A stretch of DNA of 62,148 nt from contig DYQY01000003.1 in NCBI GenBank assembly GCA_020719045.1, positions 1 to 62,148 of the forward strand, read 5' to 3'. The DNA comes from Candidatus Termititenax sp. Its GTDB lineage: Bacteria; Margulisbacteria; Riflemargulisbacteria; GWF2-35-9; DYQY01. Positions within the stretch are counted from its first letter, which is position 1, and every line of letters starts with the position of its first letter. Positions 22,854 to 30,986 of the stretch are shown piece by piece. A model generated the notes under the pieces. That model saw only the letters and a list, made by a program, of their open reading frames with translations, had not been told where the DNA came from and searched no databases. The position numbers and the translations under genes were made by a program.

Positions 22854-23279
22854 TTATCCAACCACTCCTAAGCCTATTTCATTTACTAAGCTTCTCATGC
22901 CTAACTGACTAGTTTCAGGCTTTGGTAGCTTATCAGGGTCAAACTCTGCTGCTGTTATTTGTTTAAAAGCCTCAAATCCTTTTTCGTAATCCTCTGGCTG
23001 AATATTTTGCATCATAGCAAATCTTCCTGGATGGTCACTGAGCTGAATGTGCTCAGATAGTATTTTGGGCTTATACGAGCTTGGTGGTATTAATTTATTA
23101 TCATTAAATACACCAGCTTCTTCCTGCAAAGGTTCCTGCTTATCAAGCATTTTTGAAAAAACATTTTTAAAAGGTTCTTCCTTTAAATCTAAATCTTTTG
23201 GTTCCTTATCTTGGTCTTTACCAAGCTTATTCTTGCCCTTCATCGGTTCTAGCGACTCTAAACTTATTCCCTGCATCAT
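22854..23279 (-). CDS. Hypothetical protein co-transcribed with the sigma factor
   Basis: This 141-residue, highly charged, Lys/Glu/Asp/Pro-rich protein is probably largely disordered. It has no membrane segment or signal peptide. Conserved-looking parts are a middle FAMMQNIQPEDYEKGFEAFK helix and a hydrophobic C-terminus (MRSLVNEIGLGVVG). Its ATG overlaps the stop of the 40-residue gene upstream (ATGA), and it ends 2 nt before the sigma factor. By position it could be a soluble sigma regulator, but there is no motif to prove it. Confidence 0.55.
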   Translation of the reverse strand: MMQGISLESLEPMKGKNKLGKDQDKEPKDLDLKEEPFKNVFSKMLDKQEPLQEEAGVFNDNKLIPPSSYKPKILSEHIQLSDHPGRFAMMQNIQPEDYEKGFEAFKQITAAEFDPDKLPKPETSQLGMRSLVNEIGLGVVG

Positions 23280-23398
23280 AATGCACCTCCGCTTTGTCTT
23301 TTTATATAAGACACTTCAACATTTAGATTGTTCCCGCTATTTATATTTTCTAAACAATTATTTTGCTTTATATTTTTCAATTCAATCTGTCCGTCCAT
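23276..23398 (-). CDS. Small hypothetical protein (40 aa)
   Basis: I take the ATG at 23398, with AGGA 5 nt upstream, giving 40 residues that begin MDGQIELKNIKQNN and end KRQSGGAL. The frame is open to 23548, but that part overlaps the end of ppk2 and has no ribosome site. The stop overlaps the next start. It is the first gene of the small operon ending in the ECF sigma factor. Confidence 0.45.
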   Translation of the reverse strand: MDGQIELKNIKQNNCLENINSGNNLNVEVSYIKRQSGGAL

Positions 23399-23528
23399 AC
23401 GCATCCTGAACAAATATAAAATCGCTGATATTTCGAAGTCATTTAACGAAAAAAAATTAAAATAAATTACAGGGTGACTAGAAATATCCCAGATTTTAAT
23501 GAAGTGAATTTGCGTATGGACTAGCGGA

Positions 23529-24329
23529 TTAATATACTTCTGGAACAAAACGTTGAGTATTCATCGGAGGCCTAACATAATCCTTTGGCTGATTTACTCT
23601 TTTTGGTAAAACAATTGGTTCAGGTGTTAAATCCTTGTAAGGAATCATTGATAACAAATGTGAAATACAGTTTAACCTTGCCTTATCTTTATCATCAGCA
23701 TTCACAACATACCATGGGGACAGATCTGTGTCAGAAAACTCAAACATTTCATCTTTTGCTTTAGAATACTCCACCCACTTATTCCTGGACTCTACATCCA
23801 TTGGACTAAGCTTCCAACTTTTTGCTGGATTATTAAGTCTAGACTGGAACCTTTTTTCTTGCTCAATATCACTTACTGAAAACCAATATTTTATTAGAAT
23901 TATTCCAGAACGAATAATTAACTCTTCAAACTCAGGACAAGACAACTTAAACTCTTGATACTCCTCCTCAGAGCAAAAACCCATAACTCTTTCAACGCCT
24001 GCTCTGTTATACCAGCTGCGATCAAACAATATCATTTCACCACCTGTTGGAAGTTCTGATACATACCGCTGGAAATACCACTGAGCTTTTTCTTTAGGCG
24101 TTGGCGTTCCTAAAGCAACAACCTTACAGATACGAGGATTAAGTGGCTCTGTTATTCGCTTAATGACTCCACCCTTGCCTGCTGCATCTCTTCCTTCAAA
24201 AAGAACCACAACTTTAAGCTGGCGCTCTTTAATCCACGCCTGTAGCTTCACAAGCTCAAGCTGAAGCTTTTCAAGCTCCTTTTCATAATCCTTTTTTGAT
24301 AACTCTTTTTTTTCTTTATGTTTAACCAT
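23529..24329 (-). CDS. ppk2: Polyphosphate kinase 2
   Basis: PPK2 transfers phosphate between polyphosphate and nucleotides, often making GTP or ATP from NDP. The 266 residues match the single-domain family. The P-loop GRDAAGKGG (46-53) is followed by the lid/catalytic region with FDRSWYNRAGVERVMGF and later EKRFQSRLNNPAKSWKLSPMD. The start has TATAAT 7 nt upstream with TTGTAA 16 bp further out and no Shine-Dalgarno, so it should be leaderless. No exopolyphosphatase or ppk1 lies nearby. Confidence 0.95.
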   Translation of the reverse strand: MVKHKEKKELSKKDYEKELEKLQLELVKLQAWIKERQLKVVVLFEGRDAAGKGGVIKRITEPLNPRICKVVALGTPTPKEKAQWYFQRYVSELPTGGEMILFDRSWYNRAGVERVMGFCSEEEYQEFKLSCPEFEELIIRSGIILIKYWFSVSDIEQEKRFQSRLNNPAKSWKLSPMDVESRNKWVEYSKAKDEMFEFSDTDLSPWYVVNADDKDKARLNCISHLLSMIPYKDLTPEPIVLPKRVNQPKDYVRPPMNTQRFVPEVY

Positions 24330-24336
24330 ATTTTCT

Positions 24337-24342
24337 ATTATA
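24337..24342 (-). promoter_or_regulatory. Leaderless-type -10 box (TATAAT) of ppk2
   Basis: TATAAT lies 7 nt before the ATG at 24329 on the minus strand. A TTGTAA -35-like hexamer lies 16 bp upstream of it. Confidence 0.6.
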
Positions 24343-24383
24343 TGTGTATTGTCATTTGTTACAAGAAAAACAATGTTATATAA

Positions 24384-24521
24384 TTAGATTTTGGAACATT
24401 TGATTTCGGGATTCTCAAATTTACCATCAACTCTCAAGGCACTTTCTTTGGCTTAAAAACTGACGGCGAGTTTAATCCTAGTCAGTGCGAAATGAATATA
24501 CTTGGACTAAAAGTTCAATAG
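24384..24521 (+). pseudogene. Coding remnant without a start codon
   Basis: A 45-codon plus-strand frame opens after an in-frame stop with no ATG, GTG or TTG at its beginning and reads LDFGTFDFGILKFTINSQG and onwards to a TAG. The composition, with alternating hydrophobic residues, looks like real beta-rich protein. It lies in the gap between bioC and ppk2. I infer the C-terminal debris of a lost gene; no family is recognised. Confidence 0.3.
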
Positions 24522-24538
24522 CTTTAATAAATATTCAC

Positions 24539-25282
24539 TTACTCGACAGAACAAATTATCAAAAGCGGCTTATAAGTTAATGGCAACTTGTCATTAATTG
24601 CATACTTTCTCGCCTGTATTTCCATATTTCCCAGTTTTGATTTCGACAATTTTGTAACACCCAAATTGTTAGCACCAGTATCCTTGATATGTTGTAATAT
24701 ATCCTTGAAACTATCAAAAAATAGTTTCTCCTCAAACTCAACTATAACTATAGTCTTAAAATATTTCACTAAGATACTATATAATGTCTCTTTATCTAAA
24801 TACCCCAGAGAAACACCTAACACATCCTTTACTTCACAAAAATTGTCTTTTGAGAAAGTAGAGAAAGCCAGTAGTGAATTTTCATTCATATTACATTTTA
24901 ATTTCTCAAAAAGAATATCCAGATTATCAATCCATTGAAAAACAGCATTTGCAATTATCAAGTCAAACTTCTGATTAATTACTATGTCTTCAATATCTCC
25001 ATCTATAAATTTAATGTCTTTTGCAATATTTTCTAACAACTGATGATAATTATCTATGATGTCATTTGCTATGTAACTGTCTATTGAGAACTCATTTAAC
25101 ATTAATGAGGTCAAAATTCCTGTTCCTGCGCCTACTTCAAGAACAGAAGCAAAGCCAGCCATGCCCTTTTCTTTAAGTAACATCACTAGTTTTTCAGCCA
25201 TAATTAATTGGACTTTTGCGGAACTATTATAAGTAGCCACACATCTTGTAAAATTCTTCTTAATTATTTTCTTATCTAGCAT
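24539..25282 (-). CDS. bioC: Malonyl-ACP O-methyltransferase BioC
   Basis: BioC methylates malonyl-ACP so the fatty-acid machinery can build pimeloyl-ACP for biotin. The 247-residue SAM methyltransferase has motif I VLEVGAGTGILTSLML and post-I region FDLIIANAVFQWIDN. The N-terminus VKKNFTRCVATYNSSAKVQ-like segment is typical of BioC (F-R-AA-YD pattern). It overlaps bioG and follows bioF, which settles the call over a generic methyltransferase. bioA, bioD and bioB are not in the window. Confidence 0.9.
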   Translation of the reverse strand: MLDKKIIKKNFTRCVATYNSSAKVQLIMAEKLVMLLKEKGMAGFASVLEVGAGTGILTSLMLNEFSIDSYIANDIIDNYHQLLENIAKDIKFIDGDIEDIVINQKFDLIIANAVFQWIDNLDILFEKLKCNMNENSLLAFSTFSKDNFCEVKDVLGVSLGYLDKETLYSILVKYFKTIVIVEFEEKLFFDSFKDILQHIKDTGANNLGVTKLSKSKLGNMEIQARKYAINDKLPLTYKPLLIICSVE

Positions 25283-25937
25283 TAATTAGTTCTTCCCAAG
25301 TATTAAACTCAAAGAAAGGATAGTGTCCTAACCCTAAGACAACAGGACTTAGCCACATTGACATCATATTATCAACCGGAAATATCCTGTCCTTTTCACA
25401 CACAATTATTATATCAAAATAATTTTTGTCATCATATTTTAGCCCTAAAGATATCTCCTTAATACTCATTAGTTCATCCTTCAGATCCTTTATCTGAGCT
25501 GGATTATGCTGTATATGGAATTTTGCATAATGCTCATTAGAGAGAAACATTCTTTTAATAAACTTACCTAAGCTGTTTTCCTCTAAGTTATCATGCGTAC
25601 CTTGATAAACAGCCTCTGGTATGCCATACTTATCACTTGCAGGAAAAAGAGAACCATTTATTGCTATCATTCTATCTGCATTATATAAATTTCTATTACA
25701 AGTCGCGGGAACAACCCCAAGTGACCAAGCAACAATAGTAAGATGATTATACTGATTTATCTTATTAATCAGCTCAGACTCTATAGAAATGTCTCTATAA
25801 TCATAAAAAACTAAGACATCGCTCATTAAAGACTTTAGCGCCACCGATTCAGCACCCATTCCCCACCCAGTATAAAAAATAATTAAATTACTACTATCGC
25901 CTGTTATAAACCACTTATGCTTCAATTCTTTCTCCAC
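25272..25937 (-). CDS. bioG: Pimeloyl-ACP methyl esterase BioG (DUF452)
   Basis: BioG removes the methyl group from pimeloyl-ACP methyl ester, replacing BioH. The 221-residue alpha/beta-hydrolase-like protein has an early YTGWGMG, an AWSLGV nucleophile elbow with Ser, and a late GLGHYPFFEF with the probable catalytic His. These are DUF452 features. It overlaps bioF at its start and bioC at its end, the bioF-bioG-bioC arrangement known from other bacteria. Confidence 0.9.
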   Translation of the reverse strand: MEKELKHKWFITGDSSNLIIFYTGWGMGAESVALKSLMSDVLVFYDYRDISIESELINKINQYNHLTIVAWSLGVVPATCNRNLYNADRMIAINGSLFPASDKYGIPEAVYQGTHDNLEENSLGKFIKRMFLSNEHYAKFHIQHNPAQIKDLKDELMSIKEISLGLKYDDKNYFDIIIVCEKDRIFPVDNMMSMWLSPVVLGLGHYPFFEFNTWEELINAR

Positions 25938-27081
25938 TCAAAATATCTACGATTCTAATAATATCTTCTTCTTCAATAGCTGCATTTATCGAAAATCTTA
26001 ATCTTGCACTACCTTTTGGAACAGTAGGTGGTCTAACTGCAAACACAAGATAACCTTTTTCCTCCAAATTCCTTGATAACTCAAGGGCTTTAATATTATC
26101 ACCTATAACCATTGGAACAATATGGCTATTCCCTAAAACATTTAACCCAAATTCAGCAATTCTTTCCCTAAAAAGACAAGACAATTTTTGTAGTTTAGCC
26201 CGTTTTTCTAATAAAATATCCTTAGAGCTCTGCAGTAACCACTTAGTCCACAATACATTAATAGGAGGAAGTGCAGTTGAAAAAATAAATGACCTACACT
26301 TGTTTATCAGGTACTCCTTTATTACCTTATCACAAGCCACAAAAGCACCAACAGAAGCTAGCGCCTTACCAAAGGTACCTATGATTACATCAACCTTATC
26401 ATCAATACCTAGCTCAACGCATACGCCACCACCATTTTCGCCCTTAACTCCAAAGGCGTGAGCCTCATCAACAAACACTGAAAGATTGTATTTATCTTTA
26501 TATTCCATTATCGTCACCAAATCTGCCGTATCACCATCCATACTAAATATACTCTCTGTAATTAACCATGCATCTTTGTAACCAGCTCTGTGTTTCTCAA
26601 GTAACTCGCGAAGACTATCCATATCATTATGCTTATATCTATAAAACTTTGCTCCACTTAAAAGGATTCCATCAATGATACTTGCATGTACTTGTTTATC
26701 TGCAAAAATAACTGAGTTTTTATCTATAAGAGCTGGAATAACTCCCACATTAGCCTGAAACCCACCTCCAAAGACTAATGCTTCTTTACTCCCCTTATAC
26801 ATAGTAGCTAGAAGGTTTTCAAGCTCCTCAACTACAATATTATTGCCAGACATTAATCTAGATGCTGATGAAGAAAATGGATATCTTGCTATATCTACTT
26901 CGCTCATGAACCGTTCTCTTAGTGCAGAAATCCCTGCAATACCCAAGTAATCATTAGATGAAAAATCAACTAGCTGCTTGCCATTAATCGTAATGTGCTT
27001 ACCTTCTCTAGTTTCTGTAGTTCTAAGTACTCTTTTTTGATCTATTGATGATAAATAATCTAGCTCTTTTTGATAATTCAT
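25915..27081 (-). CDS. bioF: 8-amino-7-oxononanoate synthase
   Basis: BioF is a PLP enzyme that condenses pimeloyl-ACP with alanine. The 388 residues match the family: FSSNDYLGIAG near the start, SSASRLMSGNN, VDEAHAFGVKGENGGG and the PLP lysine in GTFGKALASVGAF. The family also contains KBL and SPT, but the attached bioG and bioC fix the biotin role. It starts 9 nt after rimI, making it part of the tsaE-tsaB-rimI-bioFGC unit. Confidence 0.95.
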   Translation of the reverse strand: MNYQKELDYLSSIDQKRVLRTTETREGKHITINGKQLVDFSSNDYLGIAGISALRERFMSEVDIARYPFSSSASRLMSGNNIVVEELENLLATMYKGSKEALVFGGGFQANVGVIPALIDKNSVIFADKQVHASIIDGILLSGAKFYRYKHNDMDSLRELLEKHRAGYKDAWLITESIFSMDGDTADLVTIMEYKDKYNLSVFVDEAHAFGVKGENGGGVCVELGIDDKVDVIIGTFGKALASVGAFVACDKVIKEYLINKCRSFIFSTALPPINVLWTKWLLQSSKDILLEKRAKLQKLSCLFRERIAEFGLNVLGNSHIVPMVIGDNIKALELSRNLEEKGYLVFAVRPPTVPKGSARLRFSINAAIEEEDIIRIVDILSGERIEA

Positions 27082-27089
27082 AATATGAC

Positions 27090-27539
27090 CTAAATCATTT
27101 TACTATAGGGAAGACAAAGAAGCATTCGCAAAGCATTCTCTCCATCAGGATAATAGTTCTTGCGAACACCAATAGACTCAAACCCGTTGCGACTATAAAA
27201 GTCTACAGCGCGTGAATTCTCTCTAACTTCTAAAAAAATATTTGTAATGCCGATAACAGAAAGCTCAGCTATAAGAGACCTAAGCGCCTCTGTCCCTATT
27301 CCCACGCTCTGCTTTTCTGGTAGTACAGCGACATTAATTATCTCTGCCTCTGGCATTAACAGGTCCACCATAATAAAACCAACTGAAAGCTCGTTCTCAA
27401 GAATAATAAATACATTTTTGTTGCTACTATTTATATAGCTCAAGAAATCTTCTCTCGTCCAGATTGAATGTATTGTAGTTAAATGGACTCCTTCTAAAAA
27501 AACTAAATCAGTTGCCTGAGCTTTTTTAAGAATTATCAC
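27090..27539 (-). CDS. rimI: GNAT acetyltransferase RimI-like
   Basis: The 149-residue GNAT fold has motif A VAVLPEKQSVGIGTEALRSL (CoA pyrophosphate loop Q-x-x-G-x-G) and motif B FLEVRENSRAVDFYSRNGFE. RimI acetylates the N-terminus of ribosomal protein S18 in E. coli; substrates elsewhere vary. It overlaps tsaB by 14 nt. Clustering with tsaB and tsaE is the common context for rimI. Confidence 0.88.
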   Translation of the reverse strand: MIILKKAQATDLVFLEGVHLTTIHSIWTREDFLSYINSSNKNVFIILENELSVGFIMVDLLMPEAEIINVAVLPEKQSVGIGTEALRSLIAELSVIGITNIFLEVRENSRAVDFYSRNGFESIGVRKNYYPDGENALRMLLCLPYSKMI

Positions 27540-28188
27540 TTTTTCGTGTACCTGTTTTGGGAGCTGTTACATTTACTGGATAAGAATATATTGGAGCAAC
27601 GGCATCTAGCTCTAACCCGTCATTATTTTTTGATAACAAAATAGCTTGTGATGCTAAAGGCTTAACTGGTTTATAAATACCATTATTGAAATCTGGCATT
27701 TCATACAAATCACCAACCACTAAAAACTCCTCTTTAATATCAACAAGTTTCTTGTACAAGACATCCTTCCTTATAGTGTCGCTAGAAATAATTGTATTTA
27801 AACTTTCTCCGCCACCAAAAAAACCATAATTAAGTTCGTCCTTACGTGATTCCATTGCTACTATAATCAAGCCCATATATTCCTTATTCTGATGTGCAAG
27901 CAATTCTAAAAAGTTAACAGTTTTTAGCTTCTTGCCATTCATTAAGGCTAATACTTTCACTGTTGTTAAAGAATTTCTAATCCCGCCATAGCTTCCTGGC
28001 CCATTCACAACCACATACTCTTCAATATCTTCAATCTTCTTCTCCGCTGTTTCTAGCACTTTATCAATCAGAAGTATCAAATCATCAATCTTTTCTTTTC
28101 TAACATTAATCTCGCTTAAGAGAACATCATTCTCCATCACTGCTATGCTCACATCTCTTGTTACTGCAACCACACCTAAGCTAAGCAT
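27526..28188 (-). CDS. tsaB: tRNA t6A biosynthesis protein TsaB
   Basis: TsaB is the non-catalytic partner of TsaD in threonylcarbamoylation of A37. The 220-residue ASKHA-fold protein has VVAVTRDVSIAVMEN in place of the usual sugar-kinase phosphate-1 loop. The GPGSYGGIRNSLTTVKVLAL segment (normally GPGSFTGLRIG) is diagnostic. The C-terminal region is shorter and divergent. It overlaps tsaE and rimI. tsaD and tsaC are outside the window. Confidence 0.92.
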   Translation of the reverse strand: MLSLGVVAVTRDVSIAVMENDVLLSEINVRKEKIDDLILLIDKVLETAEKKIEDIEEYVVVNGPGSYGGIRNSLTTVKVLALMNGKKLKTVNFLELLAHQNKEYMGLIIVAMESRKDELNYGFFGGGESLNTIISSDTIRKDVLYKKLVDIKEEFLVVGDLYEMPDFNNGIYKPVKPLASQAILLSKNNDGLELDAVAPIYSYPVNVTAPKTGTRKSDNS

Positions 28189-28594
28189 CTATAGTTATCC
28201 TTCTTATATTATCTAGCATCTCAATCGTAATTCTTACAAATTTGTCTGGCATTATCTCTTCAAAAAGCTCTGCCCATTCTATAAAGGTTATATCTTTATC
28301 GTTAAAGTATTGATCCATTCCTATCTCGAGCAACTCATCTACATGTTTAACCCTATAGAAGTCTATATGATTAACCTTCCACTTGCCACTCTCGTACTCA
28401 TTAACAATAGTAAATGTTGGACTATTAACATACTCATTTATGCCTAGTTCTTTACACACTAGTTGCACAAACGTTGTCTTGCCAGCACCCAAATCACCAG
28501 TCAAAGAAACAACTGCACCTGCAGTTAACCTTGCTGCCACTTCCTTTGCCACAATAATAGTATCATCAAGAGAAATCACATCATAATTTTTCAT
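28181..28594 (-). CDS. tsaE: tRNA t6A biosynthesis ATPase TsaE
   Basis: TsaE is the small ATPase that resets the TsaBD complex. The 137 residues include Walker A GDLGAGKTTFVQ and NSPTFTIVNEY, with the conserved HIDFYRVKHVDELLEIG and FIEWAE segments. The start has an extended -10 (TGCTAAAAT) 6 nt upstream and no Shine-Dalgarno. It leads a six-gene operon through bioC. Confidence 0.95.
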   Translation of the reverse strand: MKNYDVISLDDTIIVAKEVAARLTAGAVVSLTGDLGAGKTTFVQLVCKELGINEYVNSPTFTIVNEYESGKWKVNHIDFYRVKHVDELLEIGMDQYFNDKDITFIEWAELFEEIMPDKFVRITIEMLDNIRRITIDA

Positions 28595-28596
28595 AG

Positions 28597-28773
28597 CCTA
28601 ATTTTAGCATAATATTTGGTCTAATAGACAAAATAAGTGACAAATATAAACGATTTAACGAATACAAAAACCCAAAAGATATTGGAGATGATGTTTATCG
28701 GTTTACAATTAAAAAAGCTGAAATATCTGAATTAACTGGAATGATTGAGCTATTCTCTTCGAACAAAAGCTAA
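28597..28773 (+). pseudogene. Coding remnant antisense to the tsaE-folK gap
   Basis: A plus-strand frame open from just after a stop at 28594-28596 runs 58 codons to TAA without a usable start. It includes DKYKRFNEYKNPKDIGDDVY and later KKAEISELTGMIELF. It has the codon and residue look of true protein, and fills the whole gap between two minus-strand operons. I infer the tail of a lost gene. Its first codons overlap the tsaE promoter. Confidence 0.35.
28601..28606 (-). promoter_or_regulatory. Leaderless-type extended -10 (TGCTAAAAT)
   Basis: TAAAAT lies 6 nt before the tsaE ATG (28594), with a TG-n extension on the minus strand. Confidence 0.55.
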
Positions 28774-29246
28774 ACTGCTCTGCCTTCTTTTAATGACCTA
28801 AAAAGAGTAGCTGCGTTGGTGTCCAATATCGGATGATAAGCTTCTGGCGCGATTTCACAAAGTGGCTCTAACACAAATACACGTTCATGCATTAGTGGAT
28901 GAGGAACTATTAAACTGTCCTCCAAAACAACATCTCTGTCGTAAAGCAAAATATCAATATCAATAGTTCTCCTTGAATATCCACCTTTATCGGCTCTACC
29001 TAGGTTCCTCTCAACTTGCTCAGTAACCTTCAATAATTCCTGTGGTTCATAAGAAGTAACCACTTTTAGAACTCCATTTACGAAAATTGGATCATCCGGC
29101 TTATTTTCTGCAGCGTACTCATTAAAACTTGATACTGCTACCATGCTAATATTTATATCTTTTTCTAACTCAACCATTGCCTGGTCAATGTAACCATATC
29201 TATCACCAAGATTTGAACCTAATCCTAAAAAAACTTCATGCTTCAT
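28770..29246 (-). CDS. folK: 2-amino-4-hydroxy-6-hydroxymethyldihydropteridine pyrophosphokinase
   Basis: HPPK transfers pyrophosphate from ATP to the pterin precursor of folate. It shows FLGLGSNLGDRYG, then YSRRTIDIDILLYDRDVV with the two metal-binding Asp of DID, and LIVPHPLMHERVFVL. I set the start at 29246, where GAGGAG lies 7 nt upstream; this gives 158 residues and an 11-nt overlap with folP. A start 15 nt earlier is open but lacks a ribosome site. Confidence 0.95.
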   Translation of the reverse strand: MKHEVFLGLGSNLGDRYGYIDQAMVELEKDINISMVAVSSFNEYAAENKPDDPIFVNGVLKVVTSYEPQELLKVTEQVERNLGRADKGGYSRRTIDIDILLYDRDVVLEDSLIVPHPLMHERVFVLEPLCEIAPEAYHPILDTNAATLFRSLKEGRAV

Positions 29247-30123
29247 TAAAACTCTCCTCATTTATCGCTTTGGTCACTAATATAACATCCATCATATCAG
29301 CAACGTCGTGAACTCTTAGTATACCAGCTCCATTCAAAACACTCAAAGCGACTGTTGCAGCTGTTCCATAACCACGCTCACTTACACCTTTACCTGTTAT
29401 TGCTCCAATAAAGCTTTTTCTAGATGTACCAACAAGAACTGGGCACCCTAATTCCTTAAAATACTGTAAATTATTAACTATTTTTAAATTCTGCGAAACA
29501 CTCTTACCAAAGCCAACCCCTGGATCAATAATAATCTTTTCTCTCTTTATCCCAATTTCCTGAGCGTGCTGTATTCTTTCTGACAAAAATGTATAAATAT
29601 CTTCTAATAAATTCTTATACTCCGTAGAATCTTGCATCTTTTCTGGGACATCTGTTGTGTGCATTAAACAAATAGGAACATCATAACTGCTAACTACTTC
29701 AAACATTTTTGCATCAAATGTACCTGCACTGATATCATTAATCATATCAGCACCATTATCCAATGCTGTTCTGGCTACCTCTGATTTGCTTGTATCAATG
29801 GATACTAGCATCTCTGGCATTTTTTTCTTAAGCACTTTAAGAACTGGAATAACTCTTGCGATCTCTTCAGCTTCGCTTACAAACTTACTTCCTGGCCTTG
29901 TTGATTCACCACCAATATCAATAATCATAGCTCCTTGCGTTAGCATCTCTTTAGCATGCAACACGGCTTGGTTAGCATTGACATAATTACCGCCATCACT
30001 AAAGCTATCAGGAGTTACATTTAAAATGCCCATTAAAATAGGCTCGTTAAAAAGATCAAAACCTTTTTTCCCAAACATTGTTAAAAGCGAACTAGAATCT
30101 TTAACATTACTATCAATTTTCAT
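29236..30123 (-). CDS. folP: Dihydropteroate synthase
   Basis: FolP joins p-aminobenzoate to the pterin pyrophosphate made by FolK, which is encoded just downstream. The family landmarks are MGILNVTPDSFSDGGNY, IDIGGESTRPGS and a late GTSRKSFIG. The ATG at 30123 is preceded by TATAAT at a distance of 6 nt (GAAGGT between), the same pattern as many neighbours, so I use it over the ATG at 30138, which overlaps that -10 box. The intervening GAAGGT could also serve as a poor ribosome site. Confidence 0.95.
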   Translation of the reverse strand: MKIDSNVKDSSSLLTMFGKKGFDLFNEPILMGILNVTPDSFSDGGNYVNANQAVLHAKEMLTQGAMIIDIGGESTRPGSKFVSEAEEIARVIPVLKVLKKKMPEMLVSIDTSKSEVARTALDNGADMINDISAGTFDAKMFEVVSSYDVPICLMHTTDVPEKMQDSTEYKNLLEDIYTFLSERIQHAQEIGIKREKIIIDPGVGFGKSVSQNLKIVNNLQYFKELGCPVLVGTSRKSFIGAITGKGVSERGYGTAATVALSVLNGAGILRVHDVADMMDVILVTKAINEESFNEA

Positions 30124-30129
30124 ACCTTC

Positions 30130-30135
30130 ATTATA
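30130..30135 (-). promoter_or_regulatory. Leaderless-type -10 box (TATAAT) of folP
   Basis: TATAAT lies 6 nt before the ATG at 30123. It forms a divergent pair with the promoter at 30218. Confidence 0.5.
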
Positions 30136-30217
30136 CATAATAATTGTAAAATCTATCTATAAAATAGCTCTTTACTTCCGTTAAACAAAAAACAGTTAAA
30201 GATATAAACAGTTATGA

Positions 30218-30223
30218 TATAAT
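30218..30223 (+). promoter_or_regulatory. Leaderless-type extended -10 (TGATATAAT)
   Basis: TATAAT with a TG-n extension lies 6 nt before the ATG at 30230, and there is no ribosome site. Confidence 0.65.
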
Positions 30224-30229
30224 TTGTGC

Positions 30230-30916
30230 ATGGAACTTTCTATAGTTATACCTACCTACAAAGAAAAGGAGAACCTTCAAGAACTCCTTCCAACACTAGA
30301 CAAAACTCTATCCAAGTTTAAATTTGAGATTATCGTCGTGGATGATTTCTCTAATGATGGAACTGAAGAAATGGTTAAAGGGCTTAAGCTTTCAACTGTG
30401 AATCTTATAACAAGAAAAAATGAAAGAGGGCTATCCTCTGCGGTACATGCTGGAGTAGTTAAAGCTAAGGGCGACGTCATCTGTTTCATGGATGCTGACT
30501 TTTCTCACCCTCCTATGGCTCTTCCTGGAATGTATCAAATGATTACAAAAGACGGATATGATTTGGTTGTTGGTAGTAGACTTGTAAAAGGTGGCGGCTC
30601 AAAAGATTGGCCTTTTATTAGAAAGTTTATTTCTTGGGGTGCTAGACAGTTAGCAAGACCACTTACGCCCATTAAAGACATAACCTCTGGTTTCTTTATG
30701 TTCAAAAAGGAAATGTATCCTACCAAAAACCTAAACCTAGAAGGTTTTAAAATTGGCTTAGAGGTTGCAGTAAAAGGTAATGCAAAAAAATTCGGAGAGT
30801 ATCCTATAGTGTTTGAAGATCGCAAATACGGAGAAAGCAAACTTAGCGGAGGAGTTATGGCTTCTTACCTAAAGCAATTAGTACAACTTTACAGTTACAA
30901 ATTATTCAGAAAATAA
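30230..30916 (+). CDS. Family 2 glycosyltransferase, dolichyl-phosphate-mannose-synthase type
   Basis: The 228-residue GT-A fold enzyme has VIPTYKEKENLQELLP, then IIVVDDFSNDGTEE, the metal-binding FMDADFSHPP (DxD), and a C-terminal KFGEYPIVFEDRKYGESKLS. This matches the DPM1/polyprenol-phosphate glycosyltransferase group. It has no C-terminal membrane segments, so it would act at the membrane face as a soluble enzyme making a polyprenol-linked sugar. The substrate is unknown. It stands alone before lptB with its own leaderless promoter. Confidence 0.88.
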   Translation: MELSIVIPTYKEKENLQELLPTLDKTLSKFKFEIIVVDDFSNDGTEEMVKGLKLSTVNLITRKNERGLSSAVHAGVVKAKGDVICFMDADFSHPPMALPGMYQMITKDGYDLVVGSRLVKGGGSKDWPFIRKFISWGARQLARPLTPIKDITSGFFMFKKEMYPTKNLNLEGFKIGLEVAVKGNAKKFGEYPIVFEDRKYGESKLSGGVMASYLKQLVQLYSYKLFRK

Positions 30917-30974
30917 AACAGTAAACTCACCTCACACCTTCACTTCTCACTGTTCACCATTCACTATTCACTGT
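30917..30974. repeat. Short degenerate TTCACT repeats
   Basis: The spacer before lptB holds imperfect direct repeats of CTTCACTTCTCACTGTTCAC and ATTCACTATTCACTG. A related stretch in the other orientation is at about 51035-51066. It has no coding content. Confidence 0.5.
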
Positions 30975-30980
30975 TATAAT
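30975..30980 (+). promoter_or_regulatory. Leaderless-type extended -10 (TGTTATAAT) of lptB
   Basis: TATAAT with a TG-n extension lies 6 nt before the lptB ATG at 30987. No Shine-Dalgarno is present. Confidence 0.65.
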
Positions 30981-30986
30981 AGTATC

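Noticed and set aside
30917-30974. CRISPR-like short repeats (TTCACT units)
   Set aside because: The units are 6-9 nt, contiguous and degenerate, with no spacers.
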